Shown here piece by piece: positions 39,081-47,651 of a stretch of DNA of 48,965 nt. Numbering within the stretch: position 1 is the stretch's first letter; each line of letters opens with the position of its first letter. Position numbers and translations under genes: made by a program. Source of the DNA: an uncultured Oscillospiraceae bacterium (lineage in GTDB: Bacteria > Bacillota > Clostridia > Oscillospirales > Oscillospiraceae); contig CATZRD010000014.1 in NCBI GenBank assembly GCA_958423465.1, positions 1 through 48,965 on the forward strand. Reading direction: 5' to 3'. A model generated the notes under the pieces. The model worked only from the letters and a program-made list of their open reading frames with translations, was not told where the DNA came from and did not search any database.

Positions 39081-40127
39081 ATGGAAGAGACGTTTGAAGG
39101 GATTGTTACATCCGTTATGGAGGAGGCCGCCGCTCTGCTGGCCATCGACAGCCCCACGGGCTACACCGCCGCGGCGGCGGAGCATGTGACGGCCGCTTAC
39201 CGGGCTTTGGGGCTTCAGCCCGCCATGACCCGAAAAGGCGGCGTGCTGGTGTGCCTGAACCCGGAGGCGCCGGAGGACGACAGCCTGCTGCTGGAGGCCC
39301 ATGTGGATACCCTGGGGGGCATGGTCACGGAGATCAGCGCCGCCGGGCGGCTGAATCTGACCAACCTGGGGGGCATGAACCCCAACAATGCCGAGGCGGA
39401 GAACGTGCGGATCGTCACCCGGAGCGGGAAGATCTATACCGGGACCTTTCAGATGAAAAACGCCTCCATCCACGTCAACGGCGACTACAGCTCCACCAAG
39501 CGGAGCTACGACGCCATGGAGGTGGTCATCGACCAGGAGGTCCACAGCCGCCGGGATGTGGAGAAGCTGGGTATCGCCCCGGGGGATATCGTCTGTTTCG
39601 AGCCCCGGACAGTGATCACCCCCTCCGGCTTCATCAAGAGCCGCTTTTTGGACGATAAGCTGTCCGTGGCCATTCTGCTGGGGCTGGCGGGCCAGGTGGC
39701 CCGGGGCGAGGTAAAGCCCAAGCGCCGGGTGTGGCAGCATATCACCGTGTTCGAGGAGGTGGGCCACGGCGGCGCGGCCTCCGTGCCCGCCGGCGTCACC
39801 GAGGCCGTCAGCGTGGACATGGGCTGCGTGGGCGACGGCCTGGGCTGTGAGGAGTACCAGGTGTCCATCTGCGCCAAGGACAGCGGCGGACCCTACCACT
39901 ATGAGACGGTGTCCGCCCTCATCGACGCCGCCAAACGGGGCGGGGCGGACTACGCCGTGGACGTGTACCCCCACTACGGCTCCGACGTGGAGGCCACCCT
40001 CTCCGCCGGCCACGACCTGCGCCACGGCCTCATCGGCCCCGGGGTCTACGCCTCCCACGGTTACGAGCGCAGCCACCGCAAGGGCGTGGCCGCCACGCTG
40101 AAGCTGTTGGACGCCTATCTGGCGTAA
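39081..40127 (+). CDS. M42-family metallo-aminopeptidase
   Basis: 348 residues from the ATG at 39081 with GGAGG at 7 nt; the open frame upstream of it contains the preceding terminator. M42 enzymes (glutamyl aminopeptidase/endoglucanase-like) are large cytoplasmic assemblies that trim peptides. Motifs seen: LLEAHVDTLGGMV (first metal His/Asp), KSRFLDDKLSVAILLGL (bridging Asp), FEEVGHGGAA (catalytic Glu and metal Glu), SVDMGCVGDG, and the final His in YERSHRKG. The full ligand set appears present. Confidence 0.93.
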   Translation: MEETFEGIVTSVMEEAAALLAIDSPTGYTAAAAEHVTAAYRALGLQPAMTRKGGVLVCLNPEAPEDDSLLLEAHVDTLGGMVTEISAAGRLNLTNLGGMNPNNAEAENVRIVTRSGKIYTGTFQMKNASIHVNGDYSSTKRSYDAMEVVIDQEVHSRRDVEKLGIAPGDIVCFEPRTVITPSGFIKSRFLDDKLSVAILLGLAGQVARGEVKPKRRVWQHITVFEEVGHGGAASVPAGVTEAVSVDMGCVGDGLGCEEYQVSICAKDSGGPYHYETVSALIDAAKRGGADYAVDVYPHYGSDVEATLSAGHDLRHGLIGPGVYASHGYERSHRKGVAATLKLLDAYLA

Positions 40128-40145
40128 GGCCGGAAAACGACAAAG

Positions 40146-40187
40146 GACTGCCGCCCGTTGGAAGCATGCTTCCGGCGGGCGGCGGTC
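40146..40187. terminator. Bidirectional hairpin between convergent genes
   Basis: A 12-bp stem (40146-40157 with 40176-40187, one G-T pair) enclosing a second palindrome GGAAGCATGCTTCC (40160-40173). It lies between the M42 and the metallohydrolase genes. Confidence 0.7.
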
Positions 40188-40189
40188 GT

Positions 40190-41305
40190 TTATTCCCGAT
40201 TCCCCAGGCAGTTGCCGCAGGGGGCGTACCCCGCGGCCTGGGCCGCCTCATAGGAGTCGAAGAGGACCCGGTTGGATTCCGCGGGCAGATTGGGGCAGTC
40301 GGGGGCGTGGAACTTTTTGGACTTCCTGTTGCCGATCATGGCCTCCTGGGCCTGGCCCGGCCCCTGGGCAGTATCCGGCGTCTGCGCATCCTCCGGCGGC
40401 TCCGCCCGGTCAGACCGGGGCGGCGTGGGGGCCGTATCCCGCTCCGTGGTGAAGGTCACGGTCTCGCCGTCGCTTTCGCAGATCACCGTGCCCTGGAGGT
40501 CCGTGCGGTAGACCGCGGCCCCGGCGTCCCGGAGGCGGCTCAGGGTCCCCTCGTCCGGATGGCCGTAGCTGTTGCCCGCGCCGCAGGAGATCACGGCGCA
40601 GGCGGGGTCCACCGCCCGGAGGAAGGGGTAGCTGGTGGAGGTGTCGCTGCCGTGGTGGCCCGCCTTCAGCACCGTGGCCCGGAGATCGGCCCCGGCGTCC
40701 AGAAGGTCCGCCTCGGCGGTACGCTCCATGTCCCCGGTGAAGAGGAAGGAGGTCTCACCGTAGTCGATCCGCAGCACGATGGAGGTGTCGTTGACCTCGT
40801 CGTAGTCCTTCAGCGGTCCCAGCACCGTCACCGTGGCGGAGCCTAAGTCGAAGGCGTCCCCGGCGGCAGGCACGGTAAAGGCCACATCCTGCTCCGCCAG
40901 GTACTTTTTCAGGCTCCGGAAGGTCTTGGTGTCCCAGTCGTCCACAGGGGAGAGGGCCGTGCCCACCCGGGCGATCTGCACCGCGCCGCTGAGGCCGCCG
41001 ATGTGGTCGGAGTGGGGGTGGGTGGCCACCAGATAGTCCAGATGCCGGATATCCAGGTCCCGCAGATAGCTGTAGAGCAGGCTGGACTGGTCAGACTCGC
41101 CGCCGTCGATGAGCATAGCGGCCCCGTCGCACAGCACCAGGGCGCTGTCCCCCTGCCCCACGTCGATGAAGTGGATGGCGAAGGAGGAACTCTCCGGCGG
41201 CGGCGCGGTCCGCCGGGGCGGCGTCAGGCCGCAGGCGGTAAGGACCAGACACAGAAGGAGAAGGAGGAGACGGCGGGCAGGGCGGTATGTTTCCCGGGGC
41301 GGCAT
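40190..41305 (-). CDS. ComEC-like metallo-beta-lactamase-fold lipoprotein with Ada-type zinc tail
   Basis: 371 residues. The lipobox LTAC places Cys25 on the outer face of the membrane. The beta-lactamase-fold domain (about 42-265) has THPHSDHIGG with His96, His98, Asp100 and His101, and later FTGDME and AGHHGSDTS. It is the type found at the C-terminus of ComEC, which takes up DNA; free-standing secreted forms may be nucleases or phosphodiesterases. A Pro/Asp linker follows, then an Ada-like metal-binding tail (MIGNRKSKKFHAPDCPNL...YAPCGNC, about 325-371). Its start shares one base with the pyruvate kinase stop (TGATG), so translation is coupled. Confidence 0.88.
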   Translation of the reverse strand: MPPRETYRPARRLLLLLLCLVLTACGLTPPRRTAPPPESSSFAIHFIDVGQGDSALVLCDGAAMLIDGGESDQSSLLYSYLRDLDIRHLDYLVATHPHSDHIGGLSGAVQIARVGTALSPVDDWDTKTFRSLKKYLAEQDVAFTVPAAGDAFDLGSATVTVLGPLKDYDEVNDTSIVLRIDYGETSFLFTGDMERTAEADLLDAGADLRATVLKAGHHGSDTSTSYPFLRAVDPACAVISCGAGNSYGHPDEGTLSRLRDAGAAVYRTDLQGTVICESDGETVTFTTERDTAPTPPRSDRAEPPEDAQTPDTAQGPGQAQEAMIGNRKSKKFHAPDCPNLPAESNRVLFDSYEAAQAAGYAPCGNCLGNRE

Positions 41306-42717
41306 CAGATCGTCTCCACCTTCAGCAGATTGGTGGTGCCGGAGCGGCCGTTGGTGATGCCGCCGGTAATGATGATCTCATCGCCGCTTCGCAGGTCCAT
41401 CCGGGCCTGGGCGGCCTTCTTGGCGGTGTAGAACAGCACGTCGGTGGAGGGGACCTCCTCGCACAGCATGGGCTCCACGCCCCAGCTCAGGGCCAGCATC
41501 CGCCGGGAGCGCTCGCTGGTGGTCAGGCCCAGAACGTCCACTGGAGGCCGGAACCGGGACACCATGCGTACGGTGCTGCCGGACAGGGAGCAGGCCACGA
41601 TGGCCTTGGCGTGGATATCGATGGCCATGGCGCAGGTGGCGTGGGAGATGGCGTCGATGGTGCTGTGGATGGGAAACTCGGTCTGCCAGAACAGCTTGTC
41701 ATAGGGGATGTCCCCCTCGGTTTGTTCCACGATCCGGGCCATGGTGGCCACGGCCTCCACCGGATACCTGCCGGCGGCGGTCTCGCCGGAGAGCATCACG
41801 GCGCTGGTGCCGTCGTAGACGGCGTTGGCCACGTCGGAGATCTCCGCCCGGGTGGGCCGGGCGTTGTGGATCATGGACTCCAGCATCTCCGTGGCGGTGA
41901 TGCTGAGCTTGCCCATCAGGCGGCATTTGGTGATGAGCTGCTTCTGGATGGCGGGCAGCTTCTCAAAGGGGACCTCCACGCCCAGGTCGCCCCGGGCCAC
42001 CATGACGCCGTCGCACTCCCGGCAGATCTCCTCCAGGTTGTCGATGCCCGCCTGGTTCTCGATCTTGGCGATGATGCCGATATACTTGTCGGTATGCTGG
42101 GCCAGAAAATTCTTGATGTCCAGAATGTCCTGGCGGCAGGAGACGAAGGAGCAGGCGATATAGTCGATGTCGTTTTCCAGGCCCAGCAGCAGGTCCGCCT
42201 TGTCCTGGGCGCTGAGGTAGGTCTGGTGCATCACCTTGTTGGGGAAGCTCATGGACTTGTTGTTGGAGGTCTCGCCGCCTACCAGCACCCGGCACCGGGC
42301 CTCGGCGCCGGTCAGCTCCTCCACCCGGAAGGACAGAAGTCCGTTGTTGAGGAGGATGGTGTCCCCCACGCTGAGGTCGTCGATGAGGCCGGCGTAGTTC
42401 ACCGCCACCCGGGTCTGGTCCCCCACCACCTGCTCGGTGGTGAAGGTGAAGGCGTCCCCCTCCTTCAGGGTGACGCTGCCGTTTTCGAAGGTGCGGATGC
42501 GGTACTCCGGACCCTTGGTGTCCAGCATGATGGCGATGGGCAGGCCCAGCTTTTCCCGGACCCGCTTGATCCGGTCCATCCGGTCCTGCTGCTCCGGGTG
42601 GGTCCCGTGGGAGAAATTGAGGCGGGCCACATTCATGCCCGCCAGGCACATGCGCTCCAGGACCTCCTCGCTGTCGCAGGCGGGGCCGATGGTGCAGATG
42701 ATCTTGGTCTTTCTCAT
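41305..42717 (-). CDS. pyk: Pyruvate kinase
   Basis: 470 residues. It makes ATP and pyruvate from phosphoenolpyruvate in the last step of glycolysis. Motifs: TKIICTIGPACDSEEVLERM and NVARLNFSHGTH at the N-terminus, IAKIENQAGIDNLEEI with the catalytic Lys, and MVARGDLGVEVPFEKLPAIQK. It lacks the extra C-terminal phosphoenolpyruvate-utiliser domain found in many Bacillus enzymes. The ATG at 42717 has AAGGAG upstream, a promoter lies at 42775-42803, and the lipoprotein gene is coupled downstream. Confidence 0.96.
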   Translation of the reverse strand: MRKTKIICTIGPACDSEEVLERMCLAGMNVARLNFSHGTHPEQQDRMDRIKRVREKLGLPIAIMLDTKGPEYRIRTFENGSVTLKEGDAFTFTTEQVVGDQTRVAVNYAGLIDDLSVGDTILLNNGLLSFRVEELTGAEARCRVLVGGETSNNKSMSFPNKVMHQTYLSAQDKADLLLGLENDIDYIACSFVSCRQDILDIKNFLAQHTDKYIGIIAKIENQAGIDNLEEICRECDGVMVARGDLGVEVPFEKLPAIQKQLITKCRLMGKLSITATEMLESMIHNARPTRAEISDVANAVYDGTSAVMLSGETAAGRYPVEAVATMARIVEQTEGDIPYDKLFWQTEFPIHSTIDAISHATCAMAIDIHAKAIVACSLSGSTVRMVSRFRPPVDVLGLTTSERSRRMLALSWGVEPMLCEEVPSTDVLFYTAKKAAQARMDLRSGDEIIITGGITNGRSGTTNLLKVETI

Positions 42718-42774
42718 AGGTGTACGCTCCTTATCCGGCGCGGGCCGGTAGTTGGATGATGGAATGACAGGCTC

Positions 42775-42803
42775 ATTATAGTGTATCCCGCCGGAAAAAG
42801 CAA
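42775..42803 (-). promoter_or_regulatory. Promoter of pyk
   Basis: Minus-strand TTGCTT (42803-42798), 17 nt, perfect TATAAT (42780-42775). An 8-bp hairpin (42810-42829) separates it from the divergent helicase promoter. Confidence 0.78.
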
Positions 42804-42852
42804 GCGGAGCGGGAGCGTTTCCGCTCCCGGCGGGAGGGAAACGGTCTTTGAC

Positions 42853-42881
42853 TTGCTTTTTCCACGGAAATAGGATATACT
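42853..42881 (+). promoter_or_regulatory. Promoter of the DEAD-box helicase gene
   Basis: TTGCTT (42853-42858), 17 nt, TATACT (42876-42881). The 11 bp beginning at the -35, TTGCTTTTTCC, are identical to those of the divergent pyk promoter. Confidence 0.75.
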
Positions 42882-42930
42882 ATATCAGCTTGCCCATCCA
42901 TGGGCAAAGAAATCAACGGTAAGGAACGCT

Positions 42931-44505
42931 ATGACATTCAAGGAACTGAAATTGCTGCCCGAGCTCACCCGGGCGGTAGATGAAATGGGCTATGTACAGC
43001 CGTCCCCCATTCAGGAGGCCGCCATCCCGCCGGTGCTGGCGGGCCGGGATCTCATCGGCTGCGCCCAGACCGGCACGGGAAAGACCGCGGCCTTCGCCAT
43101 CCCCATGCTCCAGACCCTGCGGGACCGGGTGGGGCGGTCCCACCGGCCCATCCGGGGCCTGATCCTCACCCCCACCCGGGAGCTGGCCCTGCAGATCAAG
43201 GAGAATTTTGACCTGTACGGCAAATACCTCCCCATCCGGAACACCGTCATCTTCGGCGGCGTGGGCCAGGGGCCCCAGGTGGAGGCCCTCCAGCGGGGCG
43301 TGGACATCCTGGTGGCCACGCCGGGGCGGCTCAACGACCTGTGCAATCAGGGCCACATCGACCTGAGCGGCGTGGAGATCTTCGTCCTGGACGAGGCGGA
43401 CCGGATGCTGGACATGGGCTTCATCCACGACGTGCGCCGGGTCATCGACCGGCTGCCGAAGAAGCGGCAGACCCTGCTCTTTTCCGCCACCATGCCCCAG
43501 GAGATCGCGGAGCTGTCACGGAAGATCCTCATAGACCCGGTGCGGGTGGAGGTGACGCCCCAGTCCTCCACGGTGGAGGCCATTGAGCAGCGGCTCTACA
43601 AGGTGGACAAGGCCAACAAGAAGCTGCTGCTCCAGCGGGTCCTGGAGGACCGGAGCCTGGACAGCGTGCTGGTGTTCACCAACACCAAGCACGGGGCGGA
43701 CCGGGTGGTGAAGGAGCTGGGCCGGGCGGGGATCGCCGCCATGGCCATCCATGGCAACAAGGGACAGAGCGCCCGGGTGAAGGCCCTGGAGAGCTTTAAG
43801 TCCGGCCAGATCCGGGTGCTGGTGGCCACGGACATCGCCGCCCGGGGCATCGACGTCAATGAGCTGAGCTGCGTGGTGAATTACGAGCTGCCCAACGTGC
43901 CGGAGACCTACGTCCACCGCATCGGCCGCACGGGCCGGGCGGGCCGGGGCGGTCTGGCCATCAGCTTCTGCAACTTTGACGAGCTGGCCTATCTGAAGGA
44001 TATCGAAAAGCTCATCGGCAAAAAGGTGCCGGTGGTGGAGGACCACCCCTGGCCCATGGAGATCTTTGAGGCCACGCCCAAGGCCGTCCGTCAGCCCCGC
44101 CCGCCCCGGGCGGAGCGCCAGGCGGCGGCGAAGGACGCTTCCCCGGAGCAGAAGAAAAAGGTCCCGGCGGAACAGAAGCCCGCCGCCGCGGCGAAGCCGG
44201 AGAAGAAGCCCATCCCGGCGGTCAAGGCCGCGCCCCAGGCCCCGGAGCCGGCAAAGCTCCCCAGGCTGGAGCAGGCCAGGCGGGAGACGCCGCCGCCCAG
44301 AAGGGAAAAGGAGACGCCGCTTCCGCCGCCGGTCCAGGTGGCCTCTCCCGTGAAGGTGGACCCGGCGCTGCTGCGGCGGTTCCGCTCCGACCCGGGACGG
44401 CGTCCCGGCTTTGTGGTGGCGGTGGCCGACGGCCGGCGGAAGCCGGACCGGGACCGGCGTCAGACCACGCCGGAGCGCCGGGGCGGACAGAGCCGCGGGA
44501 AGTAA
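42931..44505 (+). CDS. DEAD-box ATP-dependent RNA helicase
   Basis: 524 residues. The core covers about 1-370: Q motif (SPIQEAAIP), motif I AQTGTGKT, PTRELALQ, TPGRL, motif II DEAD, SAT, and motif VI HRIGRTGRAGR. The remaining 150 residues are rich in Lys, Pro, Ala and Arg (KKVPAEQKPAAAAKPEKKP), a disordered basic tail that binds RNA. It resembles CshA/RhlE-type helicases that unwind mRNA and rRNA precursors. The start is the ATG after AAGGAA. Single gene between strong signals. Confidence 0.95.
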   Translation: MTFKELKLLPELTRAVDEMGYVQPSPIQEAAIPPVLAGRDLIGCAQTGTGKTAAFAIPMLQTLRDRVGRSHRPIRGLILTPTRELALQIKENFDLYGKYLPIRNTVIFGGVGQGPQVEALQRGVDILVATPGRLNDLCNQGHIDLSGVEIFVLDEADRMLDMGFIHDVRRVIDRLPKKRQTLLFSATMPQEIAELSRKILIDPVRVEVTPQSSTVEAIEQRLYKVDKANKKLLLQRVLEDRSLDSVLVFTNTKHGADRVVKELGRAGIAAMAIHGNKGQSARVKALESFKSGQIRVLVATDIAARGIDVNELSCVVNYELPNVPETYVHRIGRTGRAGRGGLAISFCNFDELAYLKDIEKLIGKKVPVVEDHPWPMEIFEATPKAVRQPRPPRAERQAAAKDASPEQKKKVPAEQKPAAAAKPEKKPIPAVKAAPQAPEPAKLPRLEQARRETPPPRREKETPLPPPVQVASPVKVDPALLRRFRSDPGRRPGFVVAVADGRRKPDRDRRQTTPERRGGQSRGK

Positions 44506-44522
44506 TGACCGGGATTTTTGCC

Positions 44523-44552
44523 GGGAGGCGGAGCATTTCGCTCCGCCTCCCT
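44523..44552 (+). terminator. Terminator of the DEAD-box helicase gene
   Basis: A perfect 12-bp stem (44523-44534 with 44540-44551) with loop ATTTC; the T-tract is short. Confidence 0.75.
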
Positions 44553-44566
44553 ATTCATATCGCCGC

Positions 44567-44595
44567 TTGCTATTGACGGCGGGCCGGTGTATAAT
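44567..44595 (+). promoter_or_regulatory. Promoter of the galKT operon
   Basis: TTGCTA (44567-44572), 17 nt, perfect TATAAT (44590-44595). Confidence 0.75.
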
Positions 44596-44643
44596 CATGC
44601 ACAAAGAGTTCCCGCCGGGGAACAGAGAATGAGGAGAATGCTT

Positions 44644-45933
44644 ATGCCGCAATATTGTGAACTGCTGCGCCGCCTGAGAGACGGCGGCTGTGACGCCGCC
44701 CTGGCGGCGCTGTATACGGACGCGGGACTGGAAAAGGCCCGGACGCGGACCCTGACCCTGGCGGAGCGCTGCCGGGAGACGTTTGGCTGGGGGGAGGACG
44801 CCGCCGCGGCGATCTTCAGCGCTCCCGGCCGCACGGAGATCGGCGGCAACCATACGGACCACCAGCATGGCCGGGTGCTGTGCGGCAGCGTGGACCTGGA
44901 TACCCTGGCCTGCGCCGCCCCCAACGGGACGAACCTGGTCCGCGTCGCCTCTGAGGGCTACCCCCAGGTAACGGTGGACCTGGGGGACCTGTCCCCCAAA
45001 CCGGAGGAAAAGAATACCTCCGCCGCCCTGGTGCGGGGGGTGGCTGCCCGGCTGCGGGAGCTGGGTTATCCCATCTCCGGCTTTGACGCCTGCGTGACCT
45101 CCAATGTGCTCTCCGGCTCGGGCCTCAGCTCCTCCGCCGCCTACGAGGTGCTGGTGGGGAACATTTTCAATCACTTTTTCTGCGGCGGAGAGCTGGACGC
45201 CGTGGCCATCGCCAAGGCGGGCCAGTACGCGGAGAACGTGTACTTCGGCAAGCCCTGCGGTCTGATGGACCAGATGGGCTCCTCCGTAGGCGGCTGCGTG
45301 GCCATCGACTTCGCAAACCCCGCCGAACCGGCGGTGGAACGGGTAGACTACGATTTCTCCCGCTGCGGCCATGCCATGTGCATCGTGGACACCGGTTCCT
45401 GCCACGCGGACCTTACCGACGATTACGCCGCCATCCCCGCCGAGATGGGGGCGGTGGCCGCCTGCTTCGGCATGAGGACCCTTCGGGAGGTGACGGAGGA
45501 GCGGTTCCTGACAGCGCTTCCCACGGTGCGGGCCGCCTGCGGCGACCGGGCGGTGCTGCGGGCCATGCACTTCTATGAGGAGGACCGCCGGGCGGCGGAG
45601 GAGGCCCAGGCCCTGGCCCGTGGGGATTTTGGGGACTTTCTGCGGCTGGTGAACGAATCGGGACTCTCTTCGTCTCTGCACCTGCAAAATATCTGGTCCC
45701 CCGCCGCTCCCCGGGAGCAGGCGGTGACGGTGGCCCTGGCGGTGGGCAGCCGGCTGCTGGACGGCACGGGGGCTATCCGGGTACACGGCGGCGGCTTCGC
45801 CGGGACCATCCAGGCCTTTGTCCCGCTGGAGAGGCTGGAGCGCTTCCGGGCCGGCATGGAGGTCATGCTGGGTCAGGGAAAGTGTCATGTGCTGCGCATC
45901 CGTCCCCAGGGCGGCTGCGTAGTGGCGGAATAA
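44644..45933 (+). CDS. galK: Galactokinase
   Basis: 429 residues from the ATG at 44644, the one with GAGGAG at 7 nt; in-frame ATGs at 44629 and 44638 are too near it. It phosphorylates galactose at C1 in the Leloir pathway. The galactokinase signature GRTEIGGNHTDHQHG (about 62-76) and the GHMP ATP loop GSGLSSSAAYE (about 158-168) are clear, as is the C-terminal GGGFAGTIQAFV. galT starts 14 nt after the stop. Confidence 0.95.
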   Translation: MPQYCELLRRLRDGGCDAALAALYTDAGLEKARTRTLTLAERCRETFGWGEDAAAAIFSAPGRTEIGGNHTDHQHGRVLCGSVDLDTLACAAPNGTNLVRVASEGYPQVTVDLGDLSPKPEEKNTSAALVRGVAARLRELGYPISGFDACVTSNVLSGSGLSSSAAYEVLVGNIFNHFFCGGELDAVAIAKAGQYAENVYFGKPCGLMDQMGSSVGGCVAIDFANPAEPAVERVDYDFSRCGHAMCIVDTGSCHADLTDDYAAIPAEMGAVAACFGMRTLREVTEERFLTALPTVRAACGDRAVLRAMHFYEEDRRAAEEAQALARGDFGDFLRLVNESGLSSSLHLQNIWSPAAPREQAVTVALAVGSRLLDGTGAIRVHGGGFAGTIQAFVPLERLERFRAGMEVMLGQGKCHVLRIRPQGGCVVAE

Positions 45934-45947
45934 GGAGGGCTTTTGCC

Positions 45948-47459
45948 ATGATCGACGACGCCATTTCCAAACTGGTCGCCTATGCCATCCAGAGGGACCT
46001 GATCCAGCCCTGTGAGAAGAACTGGGCCGTGAACACGATTTTGGACGTATTGAAGCTGGACAGCTATACCGACCCCGGCTGGACGGAGGCGGACTGGTAC
46101 TGCCAGAAAAACCGGGTGGAGCTGGCTCCGGTGCTGGCGGAGCTTCTGGACGACGCCTATGCCCGGGGGGTGCTCGCCGGGAACTCCGTGGTCTATTGGG
46201 ATCTCTTTGACACGGAGCTCATGGGGCGGCTGACGCCCCGGCCCAGCGAGGTCCGGGCCCTGTTCCGGGCGAACTATGAGCGGGACCCCAGGCTGGCCAC
46301 CGACTGGTTCTATCAGTTCAGCCAGGACACCAACTACATCCGCACCGACCGCATCGCCAAAGACGTGCAGTGGAAGACGGCCACGGACTACGGCGAGCTG
46401 GACATCACCATCAACCTCTCCAAGCCGGAGAAGGACCCCAGGGCCATCGCCGCCGCCAAGAACCTCCCCGCCTCCGCCTACCCCCGGTGCCAGCTCTGCG
46501 CGGAGAACGAGGGCTACGCCGGCAGGCTCAACCACCCCGCCCGGCAGAACCACCGGGTAGTGCCCATCACCATCAACGGCTCCCCCTGGTTTTTGCAGTA
46601 CTCCCCCTATGTCTATTACAACGAGCACTGCATCTGCTTCAACCAGCAGCACACCCCCATGAAGATCGACCGGGCCTGCTTCGCCAAGCTGCTGGACTTT
46701 GTGGGCCAGTTCCCCCACTATTTTGTTGGCTCCAACGCGGACCTGCCCATTGTGGGCGGCTCGATTCTGGCCCACGACCATTTCCAGGGCGGCCGGTATG
46801 TGTTCCCCATGGAGAAGGCCCCGGTGGAGACCCCCGTGACCATCCGGGGCTATGAGGACGTGGCGGCGGGCATCGTGAAGTGGCCCATGTCCGTCCTCCG
46901 TATCGCCTCCGCCGACCCGGAGCGCCTCATCGACCTGGCGGACCATGTTCTCACCGCCTGGCGGGGCTATACCGACGAAGCCGCCTTCATCTTCGCGGAG
47001 ACGGAGGGGGAGCCCCACAACACCATCACCCCCATCGCCCGGCGGCGGGGGGACAAGTTCGAGCTGGATCTGGTGCTGCGCAACAACATCACCACCGAGG
47101 AGCACCCCCTGGGGGTGTACCATCCCCACAGCGAGCTGCACCACATCAAGAAGGAGAACATCGGCCTCATCGAGGTCATGGGCCTGGCGGTGCTCCCCGC
47201 CCGGCTGAAGGGAGAGCTGGCCGCCGTGGCGGAGGCGCTGGCCTCCGGGGCTGATCTGCGAGCCGATGAACGCACCGCCAAGCACGCCGACTGGGCGGAG
47301 GGATTCTCAAAAAAATACGCCATCACGGCGGACAACGCCCTGGACATCGTGAAGCGGGAGACCGGCCTGGTGTTCGCCAAGGTGCTGGAGCACGCCGGGG
47401 TCTACGCCCGCAGCGAGGCGGGCAAGGCCGCCTTCCTGCGGTTTATGGCGGGGCTTTGA
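45948..47459 (+). CDS. galT: UDP-glucose-hexose-1-phosphate uridylyltransferase, class II
   Basis: 503 residues, the length of the Firmicutes class II GalT. It exchanges galactose-1-phosphate with UDP-glucose. The class II opening (IDDAISKLVAYAIQRDLI), FNQQHTPMKID, GGSILAHDHFQGGRYVFPM (active His region) and HHIKKENIGLIEVMGLAVLPARL match the family. The Shine-Dalgarno AAGGAGGG begins right at the galK stop, so the two are one operon. galE is not in the window. Confidence 0.95.
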   Translation: MIDDAISKLVAYAIQRDLIQPCEKNWAVNTILDVLKLDSYTDPGWTEADWYCQKNRVELAPVLAELLDDAYARGVLAGNSVVYWDLFDTELMGRLTPRPSEVRALFRANYERDPRLATDWFYQFSQDTNYIRTDRIAKDVQWKTATDYGELDITINLSKPEKDPRAIAAAKNLPASAYPRCQLCAENEGYAGRLNHPARQNHRVVPITINGSPWFLQYSPYVYYNEHCICFNQQHTPMKIDRACFAKLLDFVGQFPHYFVGSNADLPIVGGSILAHDHFQGGRYVFPMEKAPVETPVTIRGYEDVAAGIVKWPMSVLRIASADPERLIDLADHVLTAWRGYTDEAAFIFAETEGEPHNTITPIARRRGDKFELDLVLRNNITTEEHPLGVYHPHSELHHIKKENIGLIEVMGLAVLPARLKGELAAVAEALASGADLRADERTAKHADWAEGFSKKYAITADNALDIVKRETGLVFAKVLEHAGVYARSEAGKAAFLRFMAGL

Positions 47460-47479
47460 CAAATAGAGGGCGCAGCGCG

Positions 47480-47513
47480 AGGGCCGGGCCGTCCTATGGG
47501 ACGGCCCGGCCCT
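47480..47513. terminator. Terminator after galT, also facing sigK
   Basis: A perfect 15-bp stem (47480-47494 with 47499-47513) and a TATG loop, able to end galKT and the convergent sigK transcript. Confidence 0.8.
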
Positions 47514-47545
47514 TGCTGTTTGCCCGGCGGAGGGGGAGCCTGCTG

Positions 47546-47617
47546 TCAGGGCCTCCCGTCCTCCCGGCCCAGGGCCTCCTCCAGTTTCCCCAGCGCCCGC
47601 TTCTCAATGCGGGATAC
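47546..47617 (-). pseudogene. sigK: 3'-terminal fragment of a sporulation sigma-K gene
   Basis: Minus-strand frame ending at TGA 47546. It encodes VSRIEKRALGKLEEALGRED and a short tail, 23 codons. VSRIEKRAL is the end of the sigma region 4.2 recognition helix in SigK (family form GISRSYVSRIEKRAL). Upstream of position 47617 the sequence no longer resembles sigma, and 31 nt further the serine recombinase ends. The rest of sigK must lie to the right, beyond the recombinase and the window edge, if this is an insertion. The alternative, a relic of a decayed gene, is less likely because the coding tail and stop are intact and a sense-oriented terminator follows. Confidence 0.75.
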
Positions 47618-47651
47618 TGTTCGCCGGGGGTATTGTAAGCGATGGCCCCTA
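47612..47651. other. Probable attachment junction of the sigK-inserted element
   Basis: The recombinase stop (TAG, 47651-47649) is followed on the minus strand by 31 nt and then the sigma fragment. The crossover should lie within or near minus-strand CGAACAGTATCCCGC, where sigma homology begins at GTATCC (47617-47612). The exact core cannot be set without the other junction. Confidence 0.55.
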
